From Chara braunii (taxonomy: Eukaryota > Streptophyta > Charophyceae > Charales > Characeae): a DNA stretch of 32,011 bases. Location: the NCBI GenBank assembly GCA_003427395.1, contig BFEA01000145.1, positions 2,254,663 through 2,286,673 on the forward strand. Direction: 5' to 3'. The translations under genes and the position numbers were made by a program. Shown one piece after another: positions 1 through 8,865 of this stretch (position 1 is the stretch's first letter; every line of letters starts with the position of its first letter). The notes below the pieces were generated by a model. The model ran no database searches and was not told the origin of the DNA. It saw only the letters and a list, made by a program, of their open reading frames with translations.

Positions 1-66
<66 letters not shown>
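1..66. repeat. (CT)n microsatellite
   Basis: An uninterrupted CT dinucleotide run fills the first 66 bases and probably continues beyond the window edge. It is followed by a long pyrimidine-rich tract. Simple-sequence DNA with no coding content. Confidence 0.98.
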
Positions 67-69
<3 letters not shown>

Positions 70-730
70 CTGCATATCCACATTCACCCTATCCCTGTCG
101 CGATTCAGGCCCTTCGTCATTACCCTGCTCTCTCCTTTCCTCCCAACCCGTTCCCTCTCCCTCCGCGCCGAGCCCCTCTTCCTACCTTGCAACAATCTCT
201 TCTTCCCCACCTCGTCCGGATCCCTCTACACGACCTGGATTCCTCACCCTGTTGCCTTGGAGTTCTTTCCCCTGAAACTTCATTGCTTCCCTCATCCTCA
301 CCCTGATTGGCTGGCATCCCGACCACCTCCTCCTCTCGATCTCATGTCCTGATCGCCGCCGCCCCTCCCAACCCGTCCTGCCCATCCCCTTCGGATCCTT
401 GACCTCCATCCTCCTCCCATTTCCTTTGGGACCCTCCTCTCCTCAAACGTCTTCCTCTCCACAACCTCCATCCTCCTCCCATTTCCTCTAGGACCCTCCT
501 CTCCTCATCCTCATCCTCCACCTCTCTTCCCCCCTCCACAACCTCCTTCACGCCGGCAAACTGACCCTCTGCATGCTTCACCCTATCCCGACCCAGTGAC
601 TCTCCTTCTGCTTCCTCTGTCGTCGCATCCAATCCAATCCTGACCGACCAAATCCAAATCCCCACACTCTCATCCTCCCGCTCCCGCATCCCCACCCTTC
701 CCCTTCGCCCTCTCCATACGTTGCTTCCCT
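67..730. repeat. pyrimidine-rich low-complexity tract with 62-bp tandem duplication
   Basis: The plus strand is strongly C/T-biased throughout. A near-identical 44-base segment occurs at 402-445 and again at 464-507 (period 62), with CTTTGGGACC in the first and CTCTAGGACC in the second. Overlapping minus-strand open frames exist, but they are Arg/Gly/Glu-rich, several begin at non-ATG codons and they resemble no protein family. I read them as by-products of purine-rich sequence. No gene is seen. Confidence 0.8.
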
Positions 731-740
731 AAACGTGGGA

Positions 741-1102
741 TGGAGCGAGGAGAGGAGGGAGGGAGGGAGGGAGGGAGGGAGGGAGAGAGAGAGAGAGAGA
801 GAGGAGAGGGGGGCTGCAATTCGCATAGGCCGGGGAAACCCACCGATTTGGTTTTGGGGCCGTGTGAACGGAACCCTCTGCCTGTTCGCGCGAAACACCG
901 CTAAGAGAAAGGGAGGGTGGGCGGGAGGGAAGGAGGGAAGGAGGGAGGGACGAGAGGGTGCACTTCGCTTCGCCGTGGGGACTCACCTATTTCCTTTTCG
1001 GGCAGAGTGTGAACGGAACCCTCCACATCTTCAGGCACAACACCGGACGCACACTGAGGGAAGGCCAGAGAGAGCGAGCGAGTCACGGACAGAAAGAGAG
1101 AG

Positions 1103-1161
<59 letters not shown>

Positions 1162-1165
1162 CTGC
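741..1165. repeat. (GGGA)n/(GA)n tracts within a diverged ~155-bp tandem repeat
   Basis: Purine microsatellites lie at about 756-803 (GGGA then GA), 910-955 (GGGA-like) and 1107-1160 (GA). Each is followed by a related unique segment. The 17-base string GTGTGAACGGAACCCTC occurs at 862-878 and 1017-1033, 155 bp apart, and GCTGCA[A/C]TTC follows the first and third purine runs. The region is thus a degenerate tandem array of [purine tract + about 100-bp unit]. The long plus-strand open frame over it is Arg/Glu repeat translation, not a protein. Confidence 0.75.
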
Positions 1166-1590
1166 ACTTCCACACTCCCGCTTGCACACAGCTCGACTCT
1201 GCTCCGCCTGCCAATTCCTTTCCAGCCAAGGCCGACCAGCACAGAAACCCGACGGCTCAGCGCCCAGTTAAAAAATGCCCGTCTAAAAATCTTTATTTTT
1301 TTCAGTATAACTATACGGTATACCTATACCGCTACCAGTAGTCCTGCGGTAGCGATATGGCTGCAGTAATTCCTGATAGCGCCGCCGGGGCCAGGTCCCA
1401 CTAGCAACATGGATTGGATTGAACGCCTGAACCTAGACGTGTTCCTGGAAGAGTGCAGAAATTTGAGATTGAACAGCTTTTCTGCATCTCTGCGTAAAAC
1501 ACGTCCAGATTCAGGAGCTAAATCCAATCCTCTTTGCTAATGGGACCTCGCCTCCGGTCATCCGTAATGATAATTAGCGCCTCCTTACCC
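1166..1590. other. no gene seen; isolated hairpin at 1330-1354
   Basis: There is no coding signal. A 7-bp perfect stem, CGCTACC (1330-1336) with GGTAGCG (1348-1354), lies just downstream of a TATAC-rich segment. A hairpin of this size is expected by chance every kilobase or so, so I give it no function. Confidence 0.4.
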
Positions 1591-1690
1591 GTCTTCCCCC
1601 GAACATAACGGGCCCTGATTCCGAATGTATACAAGCTAACATTCGGGTTCGATGCGGGCGAAATGAGGGTGCGCTATGCTCGGGGGTAGC
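1591..1690. mobile_element. MITE-like foldback element A
   Basis: The left end (1591-1616, core CCCCCGAACATAACG) is the imperfect inverse of the right end (1666-1690), with about 17 of 21 core positions pairing. An internal 8-bp perfect stem, CCGAATGT (1621-1628) with ACATTCGG (1639-1646), sits in the middle. The terminal sequence and the central TACAAGC are shared with element B 75 bp downstream, so both belong to one family of roughly 100-bp non-autonomous foldbacks. No transposase is encoded. I cannot define a target-site duplication. Confidence 0.65.
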
Positions 1691-1765
1691 ATTTTCTAAG
1701 ACTCTCGCCCCTAAGGGATATGGCGGTTGGCGCTTGGGTGCTCTGGGCATGTATCTTCGGGTACC

Positions 1766-1869
1766 GTCTTCCCCCGAACATAACGCACCCTAAAAATGAA
1801 TGTTTACAAGCATTATTTCCGGCCAGATACAGCCAAAATGATGAGGGTGCGTTGTGTTCGGTGGAAGAC
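1766..1869. mobile_element. MITE-like foldback element B
   Basis: Terminal inverted repeats of 26 bp, 1766-1791 (starting GTCTTCCCCCGAAC) and 1844-1869 (ending GTTCGGTGGAAGAC), pair at 24 of 26 positions around a 52-bp centre. This is the better preserved of the two copies of this family. Such length and structure fit a miniature inverted-repeat transposable element mobilised in trans. The superfamily is unknown. Confidence 0.75.
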
Positions 1870-2078
1870 TTCACTGAAGTTACCCCCAATAAGTTATTAG
1901 TTCTGCAGAAGGGATGTGCGCATCTGAGTGGCCAACGTGAGCGTGGCAAGGAGGTGTCTACTCGACTCGAAGAAAAAGAGAAAAAAAAAAGAAAAAAAAA
2001 TCGCTAACCGGCATCGCGTCTCAAGGGCAAGGTCGGCTGGCTGGCTCTCTCCTGTGGGTCAGTGTCGAAACGTGAAGA

Positions 2079-2178
2079 GAACGAACGCATATTTCCGCAG
2101 AAATCCGTAATATGCATCCGTTGCTATTGATAGTAACGGATGCATCTTGCCCTTATCCGCCGGAAGATGCATTCGTTC
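2079..2178. mobile_element. 100-bp nested foldback element
   Basis: Two nested inverted repeats are visible. The inner one, 2112-2127 with 2130-2145, is a 16-bp stem (one G-T wobble) with a 2-base TG centre. The outer arms, 2079-2098 and about 2159-2178 (GAACGAA...TTCGTTC), pair with a few mismatches. It is unrelated in sequence to elements A and B. It is followed by a T/G-rich tract at about 2178-2205 that, read on the minus strand, is a poly(A)-like string. This may be the 3' tail of the minus-strand LINE that lies at higher coordinates. Confidence 0.7.
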
Positions 2179-2261
2179 GTTTTTTGTTTTTTTTTGTTTT
2201 TTCTTGAGCGAACTTTGCTTGGTGTTAAAAGGACAAGAACAGAGGCCGGATTGCTGAAAAG

Positions 2262-2599
2262 CAGGTCCAGCATCCTATCTTGGGTATCAGACTGGAAAGT
2301 AGGTCCAACCCAAGAGCCTATCTCAGTGGGTACACCGAGGAACTGTTGAAATACAGACCTGTGTTCGGATCCAGATGATGAAACTTGACGAGTAAAATCG
2401 ACCACTAATGAATTGCTTGGGGTCGGCCACCTCAATAATAATATCTCAAAAAAAAAAAAAAGAAAGCAGGTCCAGTGTCCTCAGAAGAAGAGATAGAAAA
2501 CTGGCTGGAAACCAGGTCCAGCGTCCTTTCCAAAAAAAAATACTTCTAGTAATTCTAGCATCCCTGCATATAACGGAAGAAAATCAGGTCCGGCGTCCC
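2262..2599. repeat. four dispersed copies of a CAGGTCC(A/G)G(C/T)(A/G)TCC motif
   Basis: The 14-base motif occurs at about 2262, 2467, 2513 and 2585, always on the plus strand and mostly after an A/G-rich stretch. It reads like a degenerate tandem unit at uneven spacing, with poly(A) runs at about 2447-2461 and 2532-2540. It lies between the presumed tail and the coding end of the minus-strand LINE, so it could be part of that element's 3' untranslated region. Confidence 0.5.
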
Positions 2600-2726
2600 T
2601 TTTTAGATTCAATGACATAGCTTTCTAATAGCCCTATGGGTTCTGCTGCTCAGTGCCCTTACGAGCTTAGAAGGGACCTCAGACCTTCTCAGCCTGATGG
2701 GCTGCCTGCTGAATCCATAATACCTA

Positions 2727-4372
2727 GGTCTGTGAGTGGGTGGTCCCACAAGAGCTCCGAGTACCTGAGCTTGTCCCTGTCATCGAAGTAGAGGCCCAAG
2801 AGTGTAGAGAAGCCCAATTGGGCTGGAAGCGAATCTTGGGAGATTCTGTCGAGCCTGTTTGCTTCATGATTTTGACCCACTCCGACATGATGTCTAGTCT
2901 GATAGCATGCTTGTATTCTGCGAAGATAGAGCCCAGGTTGGTAACTTTCTGAGAAAAGATTCGATCTCTCCTAGCTAGCCAGAGCACCCAAAAGGCTCTC
3001 ACCCAAAATAACTGTGCTATTTTGAGAGACTGTTTGTCACAAGCCTGTTCTGTTCTACCCGTGAAAACAATTCCTTCTGCCACATTAGAGATCCTCCGTA
3101 TGCTTGTGACCACATTTGTTGTAATCTGTCCCAAAAACCTCTTGCAATGACACATTCCCACCATAGATGCAATGAGTCTTCTAACGCAGCTTGTGGGCAG
3201 GCTCTGCACACAGTGTCAACTTCCATGCCCTTTTCTGAGCACCACATCGCTGTTGGGACGCAAGAGTGGAGGTGTAACCCGCCTGTCTTGGTCTCCAATG
3301 CCCCTAGTAGTAGATGAATGAAGCAGGTAACCCATCTAGACTCAATAGTCTGTAACCCCAATGATTTACACCTGTTTACCCATCCAATTCTCAGGATCGC
3401 CTGCAGCTCATGGCTCTTAGTCTGCAATTTGTACCCAATATTGGATGAGTAGTCTGTGAGTGGTACTGTCGAGGTAACCCCTGTTGTGTCTATTATTTTC
3501 CAACCGATTTTGTCCACATCCACTCTCCATTCACAGACTGGTTTGGATTCCACTAATACCTGGAGTTCAATTTTCCCTCCCTGCCCTTTCTTTTGAGTTA
3601 CGCGGATCCTTTCCCATCCCACCAGGGTCTTCACTACTGTGTCTCTTTGTGTCTGCACTAACCGCGATGCTGAGAGTTCCCATTCTGTTACTTCCACTTG
3701 TCCATTCCCTATTACTTTTTCTATTCTGATAAAGGAGGACGTTGTCGGGACTTTCCACCACTGCAGTTCTTCGTAGTCCTGGCTCGGTCTTCTGAGAATA
3801 TCTCCCCATGAGTCTGGGATAGCTTGTATGATTGCTTGTCTATTCTCTTCGATCCTGCGCAGATTTCCTAGTTTTGTTCTGAGCTCTTCTCTGGTCTTCC
3901 AGTCTCGTGTTTCATTGTCCCATATGTGCCCGATCAACCAGATTCCTCTCTGCATCCATTTCACGCCGAAACTACCTGGAGTTTTGGATGTCAAGAGTGG
4001 TAGTTGTCGGCCGTCTCTGATTGCTAGATTCTCGAATAAGCAGGTTGCCGGTACCTCCTCTTTCGTGTTTGGATGCTCGATTGTCGTAGGATCTTCTGCC
4101 ATGCTTTCATGATTTCCCTCCATGAGGGGGAGACCGTTTTCGATGTGAAGGACGACATTAGCATGGCATACCAAACTGCTTCGGGGTCCCTGAGACCCCA
4201 GTCTCTTGCCAGTAACTGTTGTGCCATGTTGATCCAAGGTTGATCTTCTGTTGCCGTGAGGGCTCTGACTGGCCATTTGGACAGCAGGGCTCTGCTCTGT
4301 CTCAGGGTCAAGTATTCCCAGGCCTCCATCCTTGCACTTTTCCGTAATCTTTTCCCAAGTTGCCTTACTCAG
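2727..4372 (-). pseudogene. LINE ORF2 C-terminal half (post-RT region + zf-RVT zinc finger), decayed
   Basis: In an intact plant L1-type element this region follows the reverse transcriptase palm. Reading the minus strand from 4372: GGLGILDPE, then ALLSKW, LLARDWGLRDPEAVW, SWREIMKAWQKIL, CLFENL, AIPDSWGDIL, and finally a zf-RVT-like finger with CRAC, then LHLWWEC, at about 3120-3215. After that comes LFWVRAFWVLWLARRDRIF, the usual tail. The longest open piece is 3017-4276 (419 codons), but the conserved blocks jump frame near 4275, 4110 and 3050, so at least three frameshifts are present. The catalytic RT domain is missing; the element is 5'-truncated where it meets a plus-strand LINE. Family assignment is secure; subfamily is not. 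Confidence 0.85.
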
Positions 4373-5633
4373 AGCAGATTGGGCTTACGCTGACAAGACA
4401 AACAAGGGGGTGAAAACTATCAGCTGGATATGGGATAGAGTTGGGGAACCCAATCTGGACTCTAAGCCCCCACCTACCTGGACACCCCCAAGGACGGTAG
4501 AATCTCACCTGCGGCCGCAGGGGACCACCCTTGTTCCACAGGATACGGTGGAAAGGGCGGGACAGGGTAAACAAGAGGGGAGGCAACTAGGCCCGGCCCC
4601 GGAAGAGTACCTGACGGGACAGGGAAGCCTGTCGCAACCAAAAACCCCGCAAAAAAATAAACAAGGTAGAACACTACCCCGGGACATCGAAAAAAACAAG
4701 GAAGCGGCAGCAAACAGATTTGCCTTGTTGGCCACAGAACTAGAAGCGTCAGATGAGGGAGGGATAGTGGCGTCGACAGATTTAGGAGGCCCAAATGGTG
4801 GAGAGGTAGTAACTTCGGGAGAACAGTCCCCGAACAGTCAATAGGTCCAACAAATCCAACATAGCCGGAAAGAAAACAGCAGGCAGCCTGCCAGTCATAA
4901 ACAGGCTAGTACGGAAACATAGGACCCCTATGCAGATGTGTTGGAATGGAACAGGAACGGGAGGGACAATCTGACGACCCTTGAGCTTGTACAAAACCTC
5001 ATCCCTTCGACACTCAAGATTGCAGATTGGATTATGACAAGTCTGCAATCTCAGCATACAGAGGCTCCGACAGATTTTTGGCCCCAGGCCCACGCACAGC
5101 TAAGGGGAACCCTGGAGAATAGTGCGATGGTGAAACACATTCTGGAACAGGGTCTGCTTGGTCATATACAATAACCTGTGATACTCCAAAGATTGTTCAA
5201 AATCTCTGTTGTACACTTCCATGCACTGTCAAAGGAATTACAAACAGCACCGAACCACCAGCCAAAATCCCTAACGAGCAGCCGAGCAAAGGCGTGGTTC
5301 AGAAACAGCAGAATACGGAGCGGCAAGGGGCACGAGAGAAGGTCGCGCAGTCAGAAGGGGGGGAGAAGGGTGTTAGGGGCAGAATGAAACAGCAAACACC
5401 TATCCAAGAAGAAACCACCACAGAAGACTACCTCGAAGGGGCTTTTGGCCCACAACCGANGGAGATTGAGGAACCTTTAATCCCCCCCCCCCCCCCCCCC
5501 CTGACCGCGATGGATATCGACCACCAGGATGACATCGATGGCCCCCCGACCGACATGGATACGGAACAGAAACTCAAAATCATTACTGACAGGCTGATAG
5601 ATGGTTTCCAGGCCCAGCACCCAGGTGCTACAC

Positions 5634-5671
5634 CTGTCTCTTATACACATCTAGATGTGTATAAGAGACAG
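5634..5671. other. untrimmed Nextera mate-pair junction adapter (artefact)
   Basis: The 19-base Tn5 mosaic end CTGTCTCTTATACACATCT (5634-5652) is joined directly to its reverse complement (5653-5671), exactly the circularisation junction of Nextera mate-pair libraries. The 38 bases before it (5596-5633) are repeated immediately after it (5672-5709), so one 76-bp block is spurious. Its translation contains VSYTHLDVYKRQ, a known contaminant peptide in databases. Not biological. Confidence 0.97.
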
Positions 5672-5799
5672 GATAGATGGTTTCCAGGCCCAGCACCCAG
5701 GTGCTACACAGGACGTTTGGGACTGCTCTCATACCCAACTTTTCACCCTATTAGCACACGTGGTCAACGACACTCTGAATCTTCGCTGAAGCTAATTCT

Positions 5800-6575
5800 G
5801 AAGTGGAGAATTTTCAGCATTATTGAAGTCCAATTTTAACGATTTGAGAAGTGCTGAAAATATTGAATGCCCCTACGTTGAATAAATCTTCAAAATATTC
5901 AACGTTTGCCCCCCTGTTTGAGTGTATCGAAACGTTGAAGATTCTGAAGATTCTGAAGTGGTGAAAATTGTGAAAATTATGAAGTACCCCCCCCCCTATC
6001 CGAGTGTATAGGAACGATGAAGATTTTGAAAATCCTGAAGTGGTGAAAGTGCTGAAGATTCTGAACACCCTCCCCCCCGCCTCCCCCTGTTTTGTTTCTT
6101 TAAGGGGAGGGGGTTCAAAATCTTCGACGTTTTCACCACTTCAGAATTTTCGAAATCTTCAGCGTCTACCCCCAAATCTAAGTGTAGAGAAACGCTGAAG
6201 ATTATGAAGATTCAGAAGTGGTGAAGATGATGAAAATTCTGAAGTACACCCCCCTCTATCTGAGTGTGTAGAACGCTGAAGATTCTGAAAATTCTGAAGT
6301 GGTGAAAACACTGAAGATTCTGAACCCCCCCCGTGCCTCCCGCTAAGAGGGGGGGGGGGGGTTCATAATCTTCAGCGTTTTCACCACTTCAAAATTTTCA
6401 GAATCTTCAGTGTTCGTCCCCTTGTATGAGTGTGTAGAAATGTTGAAGATTCTGAAGTGGTGAAGATGCTGAAAATTCTGAACTATACCCCCTTTTGTCC
6501 GAGTATGTAGAAATGCTGAAGATTCCGAAAATTATGAAGTGGTGAAAACGTTGAAGATTCTGACCCCCCCCCCCC
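5800..6575. repeat. quasi-palindromic minisatellite array with C/G homopolymers
   Basis: About 75-bp monomers of the type [GAGTGTGTAGAAACG][CTGAAGATTCTGAAAATTC][TGAAGTGGTGAAAACG][CTGAAGATTCTGAA][C-run] recur, with starts near 5916, 6002, 6176, 6260, 6427 and 6496. Reverse-complement monomers lie between some of them (about 6110-6165 and 6360-6412). This yields long inverted repeats: 6268-6333 with 6349-6413, and 6012-6078 with 6104-6168, each pairing along most of about 60 bp. It splits the LINE ORF1 reading frame and has no coding capacity of its own. The flanking C and G homopolymers (8-14 bases) are also mutually complementary. Confidence 0.85.
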
Positions 6576-7127
6576 TACCTGTCAAGAGTCTATGCCCGAC
6601 TGTGTCTGAACGGTGAACGTTCAGTATGTAAATGTTGAATATTAGTAGACCCTTTAACCTTCACTCCCTATTAGATAAGAGTCCGACCCTGCGTAAAGCC
6701 CTTGAGGAGGGTTCCCCCCCCACATCACCTGGTCTGAAATTTTCCAACGGATCCGCCATTTGGCAGCCCAGCAATTCCACCCCCCTGCACAACAACAGCA
6801 CCCACAGGAAGAGCGCGGAGGAAACCAATCAATGGTTCAGGCCGATCCCCACTCTGGTCAGCCGCGCCACAAGAAACTCAGGCACATTGTGAAAATAGGT
6901 CAATACGAGAAGAACCTACTACAAAAGGAGGGGTTCACGCTGCCAGGATGGGGCTATTACAATATTTGGTCCCTCTCTGGGTTGCGTGACAGAAGGCGGA
7001 TCCTTTTCTACGCCAACACTACCCAGCAGGAATCCTAGCAACCCTCCCCCAATTTGACGGATTAATGAGGGTCGCTACCACGGACCTGTATGTCCTCTTC
7101 GAGGAAGACAAGGATTTCAATTTAAAA

Positions 7128-8865
7128 TGGTGGACATCATGTTAATCTAAGAGTCGAAGTTGTTAAAACAGAAACTAGGTCAGCTGGCGGATTGGTGGGA
7201 TGGACCTCAATTGTGGTCCCCCGCCAGAGGATCTAAGGGAGGTGTGGCGATACTTTTTCGTGGCCGAAGTTTTGGATTACGACTGCGACACATGGGAGAG
7301 ATGGTGCTAAGTCAGGATTGAACTAGGGAACATGGAGTGGGCCTTTGCCTCTATCTATGCCCCAAACAGTCATAGGAAGAGAGTAGAGTTTCTTGACCTA
7401 CTGCCCTTTGTTCTACCAAGTTGTGAGAACCTGGTCGTGGGAGGAGATTGAAACGTGATCATTAGCCCGGGCCTGGACTCAGAACGAGACGAGGGCATGA
7501 CCGAGGACAAAGCAAGACTCATCAGATGGATGAGGGCATGAAACCTAAGCGATGTTTTCAGATCCCTTTACCCAACGGAGCAAGAGTTTACGTAGGTGAG
7601 CAGGTCGACACAACAGGCAAGCATCAAAAGGCGGATCAATTTCTTTCTGACTTCGCCCTCGGCAGGCAACACAGTCCAAACGATCAACATGCAGAACAGA
7701 ACCTTGTCAGATCACAAGTCGGTGTTGATGATATGCACTACAAATGCAGTAATCGAGAGAGGACTCGGGTACTTCAGATTGAACACGCAACTTCTGCGGG
7801 AGGAGGGCATTCGATCGTGGATAGGGGAATTTTGGCAGGAGTGGAGATCAATAATTCAGAACTTCGGATCGAAGGTTGAATGGGTGGATGCAGGTCTGAG
7901 AATTATTTCGTTAAAGTTTGATGCTTTCTCTCACATAGCTGCTCGTCACCATAACAGGGTTGAACAAGCACTAAGGAGGGAAGTGGAAAAGGTCGAAGCA
8001 AGATTGGGTGTGCACCCAATCTCAGACCTCTACTGGGCTGAGGGGAGGAAAGACAAACTGCAGAAGTGGGGGACACTTCAAATCCAGAAGCAAGAAAGGT
8101 GGGCGCAAATCATATAGACCATGGGGATAGTAGTATCGGATCGAATGTCCAAGGATACTTTTCAGAGGCTCCTCCCAAAAAGTAACGCAGTCCAAGTGAG
8201 AGAGTTGAGACACCCGCATTTGCTGAATCGACCATTGGCATCCTCAAACCAAGACATGGGTGACTACTTTGCAGCATATTTCAACTTGAAGGACATTTTG
8301 TCAACAAGGCATCCGTTTGACGAGCTTGACACGAACATGTCGGACTTGTCACCATTTTGGGACAACATGAAGACACACATTTCTACCGATGCGAAAATCT
8401 GGTTCGATCGACCAATAACGCAAGAGGAACTAGCTACTACAGTGAAGAGTATTGCGAGTGGAAAAGCACCCGGCGAAGATGGGCCTCCTCTAGAGTTCTA
8501 CATTGCCAACTTACCGATCTTCGCCGCAGACCTCGTAGAGATGTTCAACGCGATAAAAGTTCGGCAGAACAATGTCTCTGGGGTGATATCACTCCTAAAT
8601 GTGAAGTGAGGAATTGGAGGCTGATATCCCTCCTAAACGTAGTATACAAGCTACTGGCCAAGACTCTGGCCAACCGTCTTGCCAAGTTCCTCCCAAGTTT
8701 GGTGCAGAAAGATCAGGGCGCATTCGTTCAAGGGAGGTGAATATTCGAGAACATCCTCACAACGATTGAGGCCCTCGAGCTAGTCGATCGGGAGGAGGCG
8801 AATGTGACTGTTCTTGTTTTGGACCTAGAAAAGGCGTATGACAAGGTGAATTGGTCCTTTGTTTA
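7128..8865 (+). pseudogene. LINE ORF2: EEP endonuclease + N-terminal half of reverse transcriptase, decayed
   Basis: The protein nicks target DNA and reverse-transcribes its own RNA. EEP endonuclease marks in order: VDIMLI (7129-7147), SIYAPN (about 7350), VVGGD-stop-N (7436-7454) and the SDH catalytic box (LSDHKSV, about 7710). The N-terminal beta-strand with the catalytic Asn is not found, so the start is missing. The reverse transcriptase follows: ITQEELATTVKSIASGKAPG (about 8416-8475), NWRLISLLNVVYKLLAK (8611-8661), GAFVQGR, and motif A with its first catalytic Asp in VLDLEKAYDKVNWSF (8818-8862). The match stops there; motifs B and C lie inverted just downstream. In-frame stops at 7148, 7319, 7449, 7539, 7593, 8115 and 8738, and frameshifts near 7330 and 8600, make it non-functional. 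Confidence 0.92.
8683..8829 (+). repeat. 147-bp direct duplication, upstream copy (inside RT)
   Basis: Positions 8683-8829 recur at 10246-10389 at about 96% identity, with a 3-base deletion in the second copy and the same premature TGA in both (8738-8740 here). The copies bracket the inverted RT segment. The shared stop shows that the duplication arose after that stop mutation. Confidence 0.95.

Larger units (their letters stand above)
4385..7142 (+). pseudogene. LINE ORF1, interrupted and decayed
   Basis: Open segments at 4332-4844, 4938-5174, 5294-5770 and 6700-7038 give a Gln/Lys/Pro-rich protein. ANRFALLATELE near the end of the first segment matches the NRF-x-x-L signature common in plant LINE ORF1 linkers. 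The first two segments share one frame, broken by TAG codons at 4842 and 4918; the later ones are shifted. A C homopolymer (about 5483-5502) encodes a Pro run. The C-terminal part (KNLLQKEGFTLPGWGYYNIW at about 6910-6975, then a frame change, then LYVLFEEDKDFNLKWW) ends at a TAA near 7142, overlapping the start of ORF2. The frame is split by the minisatellite at 5800-6575 and by an adapter artefact at 5634-5671. ORF1 products normally bind the element RNA; no RNA-binding motif is clear here. Confidence 0.65.

Noticed and set aside
735-1341. Plus-strand frames of 178 and 127 codons
   Set aside because: They translate purine microsatellites into Arg/Glu repeats and have no family resemblance.
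5634-5671. Tn5/IS50 transposon end as a biological insertion
   Set aside because: The two 19-bp mosaic ends are joined back to back with duplicated host flanks of library-fragment type, and the same thing occurs at 27136-27172. This is a sequencing-library adapter.
8580-8640. Local duplication of the ISLLN-coding segment in RT
   Set aside because: The two similar segments match two successive conserved blocks of LINE RT (GVISLL and NWRxISLLN), so the resemblance is normal for the family; only a frameshift separates them.
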